The notes beneath the pieces were generated by a model. The model made no database searches. It worked only from the letters and a program-made list of their open reading frames with translations, and had not been told where the DNA came from. From Blastocatellia bacterium (GTDB taxonomy: Bacteria > Acidobacteriota > Blastocatellia > Pyrinomonadales > Pyrinomonadaceae): a stretch of 64,000 nucleotides of DNA. The stretch is taken from positions 1-64,000 of the forward strand of contig PMSM01000011.1 in assembly GCA_003168335.1 (NCBI GenBank), written 5' to 3'. The translations under genes and the position numbers were made by a program. Below are positions 1 through 8,258 of this stretch, one piece after another. The first letter of the stretch is position 1. Every line of letters starts with the position of its first letter.

Positions 1-1
1 C

Positions 2-1039
2 ATGGATGGTTTCGAGCTGGCTAGGACTATTAAATCTGACCCGAGTATTGCCGGGATGCATTTGGTGATGTTGACCTCGTTCGGCGAGCGCGGACATGGG
101 GCGACGGCGCGTGAGGCGGGTGTCGCGGCTTACCTCACCAGGCCGGTGCGTTAGTCTCAATTGTATGACTGCCTGGCCAATGTGATCAGCGCGGCGGCCG
201 TCACATCAGAACGAGACGACGCGTCATCGCAACCGGGCCCGAAGTTACTCACCAAACATACCTTGAAGGAAGCAAAAATGAGTTCGCACAAACTTATTCT
301 GCTCGCCGAAGACAACATCGTGAATCAAAAGGTGGCCATTCGCCAGTTGCAGAAGCTGGGTTATCGCGCCGATGCGGTAGCGAACGGACGCGAGGCCATC
401 GAAGCTTTGAGTCGCATCCATTACGATCTGGTTTTGATGGATTGTCAGATGCCGGAAATGGACGGCTATGAAGCGACCGCGGAGATACGCCGGCAGGAGG
501 GCGACGGGAGGCATACACACATCGTGGCCATGACCGCGCACGCGCTCACCGGCGACCGGGAAAAGTGTATTGCTGCGGGGATGGACGAATACATAAGCAA
601 GCCCGTCAAGTCCGATGAACTGAGACGCGTGCTTGAACTCTTCTGCAAAACTCCCAGCACCGACCCCGGAGATCAAGCCGAACGCACAACTGCTCCGCTG
701 GTGGACGTTGACCGCATGCACGAAATGATGGGAGACGGGCCGGTAGAGCTTGCGGAGATTGTGAATCTGTATCTGGATCAAATGGGCCAGAACCTTCTCA
801 AACTGGATGCCGCAGTCGCTTCGGGCAATCATTTAGAAGTTGAGTTCATCGCCCACAACTGCGCCGGCACCAGCGCCAACTGCGGCATGACTGCGGTCGC
901 GATTCCGCTCCGCGAGCTCGAAGCCGTGGGCAGGACCGGTTGCCTGGAGAACGCTCCTGCGGTTCTGGCTCAAGCTAACCGGCTCTTTGAGCAAACCCGC
1001 GCGTGTCTTACTCAGCATATGGCCGAGGCCGTGCGCTGA
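2..1039 (+). pseudogene. Tail of a multi-receiver/HPt signalling protein broken by an amber codon
   Basis: One reading frame runs from the left edge. Codons from position 2 encode the end of a receiver domain (MDGFELARTIK, then VMLTSFGERG and YLTRPVR). It is cut by TAG at 152-154, where relatives usually read Gln, and then resumes in the same frame with SQLYDCL. After a linker, a second receiver domain and an HPt domain follow. From the ATG at 278, which has an AAGGA ribosome site, a 253-residue REC-HPt protein could be made alone: acidic pair at E11/D12, phospho-acceptor D55, T86 and K108, then HPt histidine H193 in AHNCAGTSA. The usual HPt AHxLKG is here AHNCAG, so the conserved Lys is lost. 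This looks like the C-terminus of a hybrid histidine kinase. The TAG is probably a point mutation; read-through or an independent downstream product is possible. Confidence 0.8.
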
Positions 1040-1159
1040 TCCAGGGCGGGTTTTAGCGAACGAATACCCGCCTGAAACCACCAACTGAACCTGGAAAGAA
1101 CTGAGGATTGAGCGATGGAAAATTTTCGATTCAAATTGAAACAAACAACGCCTAACCGA

Positions 1160-1588
1160 GATATTGTCAACTTAAACTGATGAGAAAAAGACAACGACCG
1201 TGGCAGTTTAGATCAACCCATGCTTACTCATCTTGTCGGTCGACGATCTCACTCTTCAAGCTGCTGCTTGAGCTCCAATCACCTCTTCCCAAGTCACGAC
1301 CCTCGATCTCATCACTTCTCGGTAACCACCAGCCGTGTACAGGTGCCTGTCAGGTCGGAAGTATGACGTGATGATCCCGAAGACCGAGAGAAAGCGGTGG
1401 GCGTGGCCCGCTGACTTGAACCGTCCCATCACCTTCTCTCGCAATCTGGTCGGCTGATGTGAATTCTCCGCTCGGTTGTTCTGATACTTCTGCTGGAGGT
1501 GTTCGACACTCGGCATCACTTCAGCTCTCGCCGCGCTATAGCTCTTCAGCTTGTCTGTAATGATCACCTGTAAGACTTTCCCCGCCAA
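1160..1588 (-). mobile_element. IS6-family insertion sequence remnant (C-terminal transposase piece)
   Basis: The minus-strand frame 1256-1588 encodes the last third of an IS6-type DDE transposase (VIITDKLKSYSAARAEV, NNRAENSHQPTRLRE, RFKSAGHAHRFLS). It is closely similar to the fuller copy at 7345-8058. The left terminal repeat ATATTGTCAACTTAA survives at about 1161 and matches the 7252 end of that copy. The N-terminal two thirds, including the first catalytic Asp region, and the right end are missing. The residues upstream of the ITDK motif no longer resemble the intact copy, so the truncation point is near 1575-1590. It is not functional. Confidence 0.8.
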
Positions 1589-1682
1589 GATTTCTTGCGC
1601 GGCCCTCTTGACGGCCGCGAATAGTGAACGGTATTATCGCCTTTCGTTGTCGAAATCCGATAATGTAATTTCAAGGTAAGGC

Positions 1683-1988
1683 ATGATGAGTGACAAAGAA
1701 CTCTATTCGGGCATGATCCGGCTCCACATTCTCTATCACGCTTCTAAGGGCCCGATCTTTGGACTGTGGATAATCGAAGAATTGGGGCGGCATGGCTATA
1801 AGCTAAGTCCGGGAACTCTATATCCAATCCTCCACGGCTTGGAAAGCAAGGGATATCTCCGCTCGATGGAGAAAAGAGAGGGTCGGCAGACGCGGCGCTT
1901 TTATCGAGCGACGCCGACAGGGCGAAAGGCTCTCAAGAGCGCTAAAGAAAAGGTTCGAGAGCTTGTGGGGGAACTATTTGAAGAGTGA
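1683..1988 (+). CDS. PadR-family transcriptional regulator
   Basis: This 101-residue protein is a winged-helix PadR-type regulator. LHILYHASKGPIFGLWIIEELG is the N-terminal helix region, LSPGTLYPILHGLESKGYL is the recognition-helix signature, and RRFYRATPTGRKAL is the wing. PadR proteins usually bind small phenolic or other toxic ligands and repress an adjacent efflux or detoxification gene. The outer-membrane protein that follows at 2133 on the same strand is a plausible target, but the 144-base gap and absence of a visible operator leave this as inference. The start at 1683 is ATG; a second ATG at 1686 is equally possible. The ribosome site is weak. The length fits the short PadR subgroup. 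Confidence 0.85.
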   Translation: MMSDKELYSGMIRLHILYHASKGPIFGLWIIEELGRHGYKLSPGTLYPILHGLESKGYLRSMEKREGRQTRRFYRATPTGRKALKSAKEKVRELVGELFEE

Positions 1989-2132
1989 TAAGTGGGCGGG
2001 CAATCGCAGTGACGCCGTCATTGCTGGGGAGATGGTGACGAAGCGGGCAACAGGCAACTTTCATTAGCGTTTTAAGTTCCGCTTCATTGCTAACCAAATT
2101 CATACCGACTCGCGGCAGGGAGGAATTCATTC

Positions 2133-2915
2133 ATGAGGTCTTCAACAAGTTATCAAAAACTGCTAGGCAGATTGGTACTATTATCAGGGATGCTCCTATT
2201 GATACCGGCAATGGGACTGGCCGGCCCGCCTTATACTACTGACGATCCTGAGCCGGTAGAATATCAACACTGGGAGTTCTATCTGGCATCACAACTCTCG
2301 AAGGATACCGACGGCTGGTCTGGTACTTGCCCGCATTTCGAAATGAACTATGGCGCATATAAAAATTTACAGCTTCATGTGATCGCGCCTTTGTCATTTG
2401 TGCAGTCGACCGAAGCCAGTTCACATATAGGCTATGGCGATACCGAATTGGGCGCTAAATATCGTTTTATTGAAGAGGGCAAATGGCGGCCCCAGATCGG
2501 CATCTTCCCAATTGTCGAGGTGCCGACTGGCAATAGCAATAAAGGGTTAGGCAACGGACACACACAAGTCTTCTTACCGATCTGGTTGCAAAAGAGCTTT
2601 GGCAAATGGACCAGTTATGGCGGCGGCGGATATTGGATAAACCCTGGGACGGGGAATAAGAATTTCTCGTTTGTGGGTTGGCAAATCCAACGCAAGCTTA
2701 ATGAGAGATTGTCAGTCGGCACGGAAATTTATCATACCTCAGCAAAAGACATTCAAGGTAAATCCGAGACCCGCTTCAATGTTGGAATGGTCTACGACTT
2801 CAATGAGCGAAACCATCTGCTCTTCTCAGCCGGCAGAGGTATCACGGGTGAGAACAAAGCTCAGTTCTATATTGCCTACCAGCTTACGATTGGCCCACAT
2901 ACTAATAAGGAATAA
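2133..2915 (+). CDS. Putative outer-membrane beta-barrel protein (phenol-degradation MetA-like)
   Basis: This 260-residue protein has a signal peptide (positive start MRSSTSYQK, hydrophobic LVLLSGMLLLIPAMGLAG, likely cleavage near residue 31). The mature part is a run of alternating polar and aromatic strands with repeated Gly/Tyr-rich turns, for example YGDTELGAKYRF, KWTSYGGGGYW and FSAGRGITGENKAQFYIAYQ, ending in a C-terminal strand. The mature N-terminus GPPYTTDDPEPVEYQHWE is typical of the family annotated as MetA-pathway-of-phenol-degradation transporters, which are thought to be outer-membrane channels for hydrophobic substrates. A GGGAGG ribosome site lies just upstream. The substrate is unknown. 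Confidence 0.7.
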   Translation: MRSSTSYQKLLGRLVLLSGMLLLIPAMGLAGPPYTTDDPEPVEYQHWEFYLASQLSKDTDGWSGTCPHFEMNYGAYKNLQLHVIAPLSFVQSTEASSHIGYGDTELGAKYRFIEEGKWRPQIGIFPIVEVPTGNSNKGLGNGHTQVFLPIWLQKSFGKWTSYGGGGYWINPGTGNKNFSFVGWQIQRKLNERLSVGTEIYHTSAKDIQGKSETRFNVGMVYDFNERNHLLFSAGRGITGENKAQFYIAYQLTIGPHTNKE

Positions 2916-3056
2916 GACAAATTTGAAGACATCGAAGGCGAGCAGTTCGGTGAGGACGGTTTCAAAGACGCCATGAAACAGATTAGCGCGATCGAGACCA
3001 ATCTGGGACTTGCTGACATCGCGCAATTCACCGCGCCGCCTCCACCTAAGGCGTGA
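2916..3056 (+). pseudogene. Orphan in-frame C-terminal coding scrap
   Basis: Immediately after the TAA of the barrel gene, the same frame stays open for 46 codons (starting DKFEDIEGEQFGED and ending LADIAQFTAPPPPKA) before TGA at 3054. Composition is protein-like but there is no start codon or ribosome site. The ending resembles tails of some larger enzymes but I cannot name the family. The likeliest reading is the end of a deleted gene left by a rearrangement between the barrel gene and DoxX. Confidence 0.35.
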
Positions 3057-3077
3057 AGCGCGCCGGGTTAATATGAC

Positions 3078-3539
3078 ATGAAATCACTTCAGAGAATTCT
3101 AGCGACGAATGCTCCTGCATCCGTTCTTCTGATTCGTCTCGTTGTGGGAGCTATTTTTCTCTCAGAAGGCATTCAGAAGTTTTTCTTTCCAAACGATCTC
3201 GGGGTGGGGCGCTTCATCAAGATCGGAATCCCTGCGGCACAAATAATGGCTCCTTTCGTCGGCGTGGTTGAGATCGTTTGCGGGACGCTAATCATTCTGG
3301 GTCTGTTTACCAGATTGGCTGCGATCCCACTGATCATTGATATGCTGGTCGCCATCTCGGCGACAAAGATTCCCATACTGATCAAGAGTGGCCTCTGGGC
3401 GATGGCTCATGAAGCGCGCGTCGATTATGCGATGCTGCTTGGATCGATCTTTCTTCTCATTGTCGGCGCGGGGCAGTGGTCTATCGATTCTCGCTTCCGA
3501 TCCAGACCTTTAGAGCGAAATTTAAGGCGGAATGGTTAA
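3078..3539 (+). CDS. DoxX-family membrane protein
   Basis: This 153-residue inner-membrane protein has four predicted transmembrane segments. The DoxX signature is visible: LLIRLVVGAIFLSEGIQKFFFP at the first helix, VGVVEIVCGTLIILGLFTRLAAIPL across helices two and three, and a last helix LLGSIFLLIVGAGQWSID. DoxX/DoxD-like proteins are linked to quinone- or thiol-dependent redox chemistry in the membrane, but most members have no proven role. The 3' end overlaps the start of the chromate transporter gene by 8 bases, so the two are probably translated together. The internal stretch ILIKSGLWAMAHEARVDYAML is typical of family members. Confidence 0.85.
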   Translation: MKSLQRILATNAPASVLLIRLVVGAIFLSEGIQKFFFPNDLGVGRFIKIGIPAAQIMAPFVGVVEIVCGTLIILGLFTRLAAIPLIIDMLVAISATKIPILIKSGLWAMAHEARVDYAMLLGSIFLLIVGAGQWSIDSRFRSRPLERNLRRNG

Positions 3540-4740
3540 GAAGAACGAAGTTGAAACACCGGCCGCTGCGCCGCCGAGCAACCATGCTTCGCTAAGCGAT
3601 CTGACACTCCTCTTCCTGAGACTCGGCTTGACGGCCTTCGGTGGTCCGGCGGCACATATCGCGATGATGGAGGACGAAGTCGTCCGCCGTCGCCGCTGGC
3701 TCTCGCGTGACAAATTCCTCGACCTGCTCGGTGCCTCCAACTTGATTCCAGGTCCGAGCTCAACCGAGCTTGCTATCTACATCGGCTATCAGCAGGCAGG
3801 TTGGATGGGTCTCCTGCTTGGAGGCGTCTGCTTCGTTCTTCCGGCAGCGATGATGGTCGCGGCAATCGCCTGGGCGTATGTACGTTTCGGAAGTTTACCC
3901 GCAACTGCCGCAATCCTTTATGGTATTAAGCCGGTCGTAATTGCCGTCATTTTGCAGGCGCTGTGGAATCTCGGACGAGCTGCGGTGAAAACAAAGTTCC
4001 TCGCAATTATCGGACTAGCTGCCGTGACTCTGAACTTCCTTCGAGTCAATGAGCTGATAGTTCTCTTCGGCACGGGGCTTATTGTGGCCGCCGTAAAGTG
4101 GACGAGCAGCCGCCCCGCGGCGGGACGATTCAGAGTCTTCGCTCTTTATCCGGCTGTTCCGATCGCCACACTTCTGCAAACGGCCACAGCGCCAGGAGCA
4201 ACAGAGGCGGCTCCCGTCGGCTTGTGGCCACTCTTTCTGTTCTTCCTAAAAATTGGTTCGGTGCTCTTTGGCAGCGGCTATGTCCTGCTTGCCTTCCTCC
4301 GCAGCGACCTCGTCGAACGCTGGCACTGGATGACCAATTCGCAGCTCCTGGATGCTGTTGCTGTCGGCCAAGTTACGCCAGGACCTGTTTTCACTACGGC
4401 CACCTTCATCGGATATGTACTAGGGGGACCACCGGGCGCCATTGTTGCGACCATAGGCATATTCCTTCCCTCGTTCATCCTTGTGGCAATCAGCGGGCCA
4501 TTGATACCGCGGATTCGCCGATCTCCCACAGCGGGAGCGTTCTTGGACGGAGTGACAGTGGCTTCTCTGGCTTTGATGGTTGTGGTGACATTTGTACTGG
4601 GCAGAACCGCACTAGTCGATCCATTGACGATTGGATTAGTTGTCACAAGCGCGATCCTGATCATTCGCTTCCGTGTAAACTCGGCGTGGCTGGTTCTTGG
4701 CGGGGCAATAGTCGGCTGGCTTCTTTCGGGACGGGTGTAA
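3532..4740 (+). CDS. chrA: Chromate transporter, long-chain type
   Basis: This 402-residue protein has two homologous halves, each with the ChrA signature. The first half has LGLTAFGGPAAHIAMMEDE and GASNLIPGPSSTELAIYIG; the second has FLKIGSVLFGSGYVLLAFL and VAVGQVTPGPVFTTATFIGY. About ten hydrophobic helices fit the usual topology. ChrA proteins export chromate from the cytoplasm by a proton-driven mechanism; sulfate-related substrates have also been proposed. The gene overlaps doxX by 8 bases. A second, split ChrA system lies 1.3 kb downstream at 6031-7160, so this locus carries two of them. No ChrB regulator is seen nearby. Confidence 0.9.
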   Translation: MVKKNEVETPAAAPPSNHASLSDLTLLFLRLGLTAFGGPAAHIAMMEDEVVRRRRWLSRDKFLDLLGASNLIPGPSSTELAIYIGYQQAGWMGLLLGGVCFVLPAAMMVAAIAWAYVRFGSLPATAAILYGIKPVVIAVILQALWNLGRAAVKTKFLAIIGLAAVTLNFLRVNELIVLFGTGLIVAAVKWTSSRPAAGRFRVFALYPAVPIATLLQTATAPGATEAAPVGLWPLFLFFLKIGSVLFGSGYVLLAFLRSDLVERWHWMTNSQLLDAVAVGQVTPGPVFTTATFIGYVLGGPPGAIVATIGIFLPSFILVAISGPLIPRIRRSPTAGAFLDGVTVASLALMVVVTFVLGRTALVDPLTIGLVVTSAILIIRFRVNSAWLVLGGAIVGWLLSGRV

Positions 4741-4923
4741 CAATGCAAGACGCAGGCTGTTGGATTACGTCAGGCTGCGAGAGGATCGTCAGAGAGACGC
4801 GCCCGCTGTCGTACGGGGGCGACGATTGAACCCTCGTGGTCGCAGCGGTGCTGTTGTACTTCAGGCGTGGCTTGCTAAGAAGGCGCTCAATTCACGCGCA
4901 GTGTACGGTCGGAGGGGGCCTTT

Positions 4924-5742
4924 GTGAGCAATTTGCTGAACGCGATCATTCTTGGAGTCGTCGAAGGGATTACTGAGTTCTTGCGGATCTCCTCAACCGG
5001 TCACCTGATTGTCGCATCCGACCTTCTGCGCTTCAAAGACGCTGGCGGAACGTTCGAGATAGTTATTCAACTCGGCGCGGTGCTGGCGGTCGTCTGGTTT
5101 TATCGTACCGACCTGATTGAGAGGGTTTGCAAGACTGCTGCCAGCCGGCAGACGCGGCGTTTCTGGCTTAACCTGTTCGTCGCCTTTCTCCCGGCGGCGA
5201 TCACCGGCCTGGCATTCGAGAAATTCATCACCGAGCAACTGTTCTCGCCCTTGACCGTGGCAGCGTCTTTGATCATCGGCGGGATTATCCTGTGGCTGGT
5301 CGAGCGACGGCGCGAGATAACAGAGAGCGTTCCAACCTCCGGTCATACGATACAACTGGATCGCGTCACAACCCGTCAAGCACTGCTCATCGGCTTCACT
5401 CAGATTACGGCGCTCGTACCCGGTGTGTCGCGCTCAGGTTCGAGCATTGTTGGAGGTTTGCTTTCCGGACTTGATCGAGAAACGGCTACAGCCTTCTCAT
5501 TTTACTTGGCGATCCCGACGCTTGGTGGGGCGACTCTTTACAAGCTCCTGAAGAACCTTCACCAGATCGCAAGCCAAGGCGCTGCGCTCAATCTGGCGAT
5601 TGGAACAACAGTAGCCTTCATCACTGCCTGGTTAGCCATCGGCTGGCTGTTGCGGTACGTGGCCCACCACGATTTTCGCAGCTTCGCAGTCTACCGCATC
5701 CTGGCCGGATTGTTGATCATTGCCTGGGTTTCGCTGCGCTAA
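4924..5742 (+). CDS. uppP: Undecaprenyl-diphosphatase
   Basis: This 272-residue polytopic inner-membrane enzyme matches UppP/BacA, which removes one phosphate from undecaprenyl diphosphate to recycle the lipid carrier for cell-wall synthesis and gives bacitracin resistance. The first motif reads GVVEGITEFLRISSTGHL and the second LVPGVSRSGSSIVGG; both catalytic regions are present. An unusual change is Arg where nearly all homologues have Pro (EFLPxSSTGHL). The start is GTG at 4924, chosen because a strong GGAGGGGG ribosome site sits just before it. It stands alone between two chromate transporter loci. A 183-base gap separates it from chrA, and a hairpin terminator follows at 5768. Confidence 0.92.
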   Translation: MSNLLNAIILGVVEGITEFLRISSTGHLIVASDLLRFKDAGGTFEIVIQLGAVLAVVWFYRTDLIERVCKTAASRQTRRFWLNLFVAFLPAAITGLAFEKFITEQLFSPLTVAASLIIGGIILWLVERRREITESVPTSGHTIQLDRVTTRQALLIGFTQITALVPGVSRSGSSIVGGLLSGLDRETATAFSFYLAIPTLGGATLYKLLKNLHQIASQGAALNLAIGTTVAFITAWLAIGWLLRYVAHHDFRSFAVYRILAGLLIIAWVSLR

Positions 5743-5767
5743 CGAAGCCACAAGGTCATTACAGAAT

Positions 5768-5789
5768 GAGCCTGAGACGGGGCTCTTTT
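5768..5789 (+). terminator. Rho-independent terminator after uppP
   Basis: GAGCC at 5768-5772 pairs with GGCTC at 5781-5785 and is followed by TTTT. It sits 25 bases after the uppP stop. Confidence 0.6.
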
Positions 5790-6030
5790 GTGATCAGGCC
5801 AAGCCGGACGACGCATGACTTCGACGGCTGCTAGTCCTATATTGGTTTATTTGGTTGGGTAAGGTTACTTGAGTGGGCCTGCGAACGGCGACTGAGAACT
5901 GAGGCCTGTTAAGATTTGAGGCAACGTCCCTAAGGGAAGTCTTACCGATGACGAAGAAGGGCGCTGTGGTTGCCAAGACGGTGGTAGTCAAACGGCGCAC
6001 ATTTACGCGCGAGGTGGAGCGAAAAGAACT
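5790..6030 (+). other. Intergenic stretch with a 28-codon ORF
   Basis: Between the terminator and the split chromate transporter there is one possible small gene, 5948-6034 (ATG, basic peptide beginning MTKKGAVVAKTVVVKR, stop TGA). It has no clear ribosome site and no recognisable family. It could equally be a gene remnant. Nothing else is visible here. Confidence 0.25.
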
Positions 6031-6642
6031 TTGAAGAAGGATGAAGACAGACGGCAGAGAGGAGGTGATACAGCTCGCCTCACTCGGGGCGAGTTGTTCT
6101 CAATCTTCTTCAAGGCGGGCCTGGCCTTCGGCGGCGGTCTCGGCATTCTCGCCGTGCTGGAAGACGAACTAGTCAGCAAGCGCCGCGCTGTCTCCAAGGA
6201 AGAATTTCTGACTATCTACGGCATCGGGCGCGTAGTCCCCAGCGGGACGATGACGGCGCTGGCCATCGCTTACGGCTACAAATTCGGCGGGATGTTGGGT
6301 ACGGTCATCGCGCTCGCCGCACTCGCCCTACCGGCCTTCGTCCTGACCATCATTCTGACGGTCGCATACCACTATCTCAGAAACAGCCGCCTGTTTGAGC
6401 TCATCCCCGTCACGATCATGCCCGCGGCGCTCGCGCTCATCGTCGTTGCTGCGCTCAAGCTGGGCAAGGACGTCTTCCGTCCATCCCGTGAACTCGCTGT
6501 GGCCTGCGCAGCCTTCGCTCTCGCGCTCTTCCCCCGGCTCAATCCCGCGCTGATTCTGCTGGCGGGCGGCGTCCTCGGCGCATTCGCTTTGAGGAACGTC
6601 GAAGAGAAGAAGGATGTCGATGCGAAGGAGGTGGGCAAATGA
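6031..6642 (+). CDS. Chromate transporter, N-terminal half-protein of a split pair
   Basis: This protein of about 200 residues corresponds to one half of ChrA: FKAGLAFGGGLGILAVLEDELV, then GRVVPSGTMTALAIAYGYKFGG, with four to six hydrophobic helices. Short-chain ChrA proteins are encoded as adjacent pairs that function together. Here the partner starts inside the last codons (4-base ATGA overlap at 6639), which is typical translational coupling. The start is uncertain. TTG at 6031 is the first available codon in frame, while a near-perfect GAGGAGGTGAT ribosome-like sequence at 6059-6068 has no in-frame start at the right spacing. The C-terminal tail is charged (NVEEKKDVDAKEVGK). The role is inferred as export of chromate or a related anion. 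Confidence 0.85.
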   Translation: MKKDEDRRQRGGDTARLTRGELFSIFFKAGLAFGGGLGILAVLEDELVSKRRAVSKEEFLTIYGIGRVVPSGTMTALAIAYGYKFGGMLGTVIALAALALPAFVLTIILTVAYHYLRNSRLFELIPVTIMPAALALIVVAALKLGKDVFRPSRELAVACAAFALALFPRLNPALILLAGGVLGAFALRNVEEKKDVDAKEVGK

Positions 6643-7160
6643 GTCTCTGGAAGCTCGCGCTGCTCATCGCTCTCTTCAACCTGATGACCTTCGGCAACGG
6701 CCCTGTCATGATCCCGTTGCTTCAAACTCATCTGGTAAACGGGGCTGGCGTGCTTACCGAGGATCAGCTGCTCTATGCCTTCACAATCGCGCGCGTCACG
6801 CCAGGACAGGCGAATTTTTATGTCGCAAGCATAGGCTACATGCTCTACGGGATGCCCGGCGCAGTCCTCGCGACGCTCGCGATCATGCTGCCCGGCTATG
6901 CCATGATCCCGCTGCTCAACGGGTACGAGCACCTGCGCTATTCGACCTGGATCAAGGGCTTCACGAAGGGGTTGACGGTCACATCCGTGGGGCTGATTCT
7001 GGCGGCAGTCGTCCAGATCGCTCGCGGCGCGCTCACTCAGCCTATTGCGTGGGTCGTCCTTCTCGCGACGCTCGTCATGACGCAACTGCTCAAGTGGAAC
7101 ATCCTCGTGGCGCTGGCGGTGGCATGTTGCCTCGGTCTGCTGCTCAAGTGGTTGCTGTGA
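6639..7160 (+). CDS. Chromate transporter, C-terminal half-protein of a split pair
   Basis: This 173-residue membrane protein completes the short-chain ChrA pair. It shows LMTFGNGPVMIPLLQTHLV and the second-half motif FTIARVTPGQANFYVASIGYM, with about five hydrophobic helices. The ATG at 6639 overlaps the upstream stop by 4 bases and an AAGGAGG ribosome site lies within the upstream gene. With its partner it would form one heterodimeric carrier. The gene ends about 90 bases before an IS6 element, so a terminator or a further operon gene may have been lost to the insertion. Confidence 0.87.
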   Translation: MSLWKLALLIALFNLMTFGNGPVMIPLLQTHLVNGAGVLTEDQLLYAFTIARVTPGQANFYVASIGYMLYGMPGAVLATLAIMLPGYAMIPLLNGYEHLRYSTWIKGFTKGLTVTSVGLILAAVVQIARGALTQPIAWVVLLATLVMTQLLKWNILVALAVACCLGLLLKWLL

Positions 7161-7251
7161 ATTGTCCGACCCGTGAAGGAGCTTGCCGACAGGCAAGGCG
7201 TAAGATCGTAAAGGTCAGAGCCTTTGAACAAATTACTTCAGGACTCCTCAC

Positions 7252-8118
7252 GGTATTGTCAACTTAACTTCATGAAGAAACAAAAAGCAGCGACTCAGAA
7301 AGACGAATCCGCTTTCGTCGTCTGCGTTAATTAACGATTCGCTCTTAATGAGCAGCGGCCCCGACGCAAATCACCTCTTGCCAGAGGACTAATCTCGCTT
7401 TCATCACTTCCCGATAACCGCTAGCTCTGTACAGATGTCTCCCCACTCGGAAGTACGATGTGATGATTCCGAAGGCTGAGAGAAAGCGTTGGGCATGGCC
7501 CGCTGACTTGAACCGCCTCATCACCAGCTCTCGCAATCTGGCCGGCTGATGTGAATTCTCCGCTCGGTTATTCTGATCCTTGTGCTGGCAGTGTTCGACA
7601 CTTGGCATGACCTCAGCTTTGGCCGCGCTGTAGCTCCGCAGCTTGTCCGTAATCATCATACGCGGGACATACCTCAGCCGCTTTAACAGCTTGCGAAAGA
7701 ATTTCTTAGCTGCTTTCTTATTTCGGTGACTCTGGACCAGAATATCCAACACGTCGCCATCCTGATCTACTGCGCGCCAGAGGTAATGGAGGCGGCCATT
7801 GATCTTGAGGAACACCTCGTCGAGGTGCCACGTGTCGCCAGGCCGAGGAGACTTGTGAGGTAGGCCGTTAGCGTAAGTCTGGCCGAACTTGAGACACCAT
7901 TCACGGACGGTCTCGTAAGAGAGTGCAACGCCGCGCATCGCTAACATTTCTTCGACATCGCGGAAGCTCAGAGCAAAGCGAAAATATTACCGAACGCAAT
8001 GACTAATGATCTCGGCAGGGAAGCGATGACGATGATAGAGAGAGACAGAGCTGCGCATCAGTGGAGTATGCCGCATGAAAAGCCTGATTACATCTTCCGC
8101 CATTAACCTGACAATACC
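7252..8118 (-). mobile_element. IS6-family insertion sequence, nearly complete
   Basis: An 867-base element is bounded by inverted ends: GGTATTGTCAACTTAA at 7252-7267 and, read inward from the right, GGTATTGTCAGGTTAA at 8103-8118. It contains one transposase gene on the minus strand with a single nonsense codon. A truncated sister copy lies at 1160-1588. I see no clear 8-bp target duplication. Confidence 0.8.
7345..8058 (-). pseudogene. IS6-family transposase with one nonsense codon
   Basis: The full frame starts at ATG 8058 (MRSSVSLYHRHRFPAEIISH) and is interrupted by TAA at 7987-7989, after CVR and before YFRFALSFRDVEEML. The usual codon there would be Leu TTA, one base away. From 7947 the open part is 200 residues. 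The DDE core is visible as WHLDEVFLKINGRLHYLWRAVD, then DGDVLDILVQ and RMMITDKLRSYSAAK, then AENSHQPARLRE. Everything except the stop looks intact, so the inactivation seems recent. The N-terminal helix-turn-helix half lies upstream of the stop, so a protein starting at 7947 would lack part of the DNA-binding domain. Confidence 0.85.
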
Positions 8119-8258
8119 CGTTTCTCCTCGAACGGGCTGCTCAACCGCTGCCCATTCTAGTCAACCGACCTGACATTCAACATACATGTCTCAAACGTTA
8201 TCCCGCTTGTTGTCAACCCTTCGCAGGCAGCCCGCGTAATGGCAATCGGCAGGTCTCT

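Noticed and set aside
4098-4829. 243-codon frame in another phase of chrA
   Set aside because: It is a shadow of the ChrA coding sequence with no recognisable domain.
6372-7196. 274-codon minus-strand frame over the split chromate transporter
   Set aside because: It is the antisense of two well-conserved ChrA genes, with a low-complexity Arg/Glu/Gln-rich sequence.
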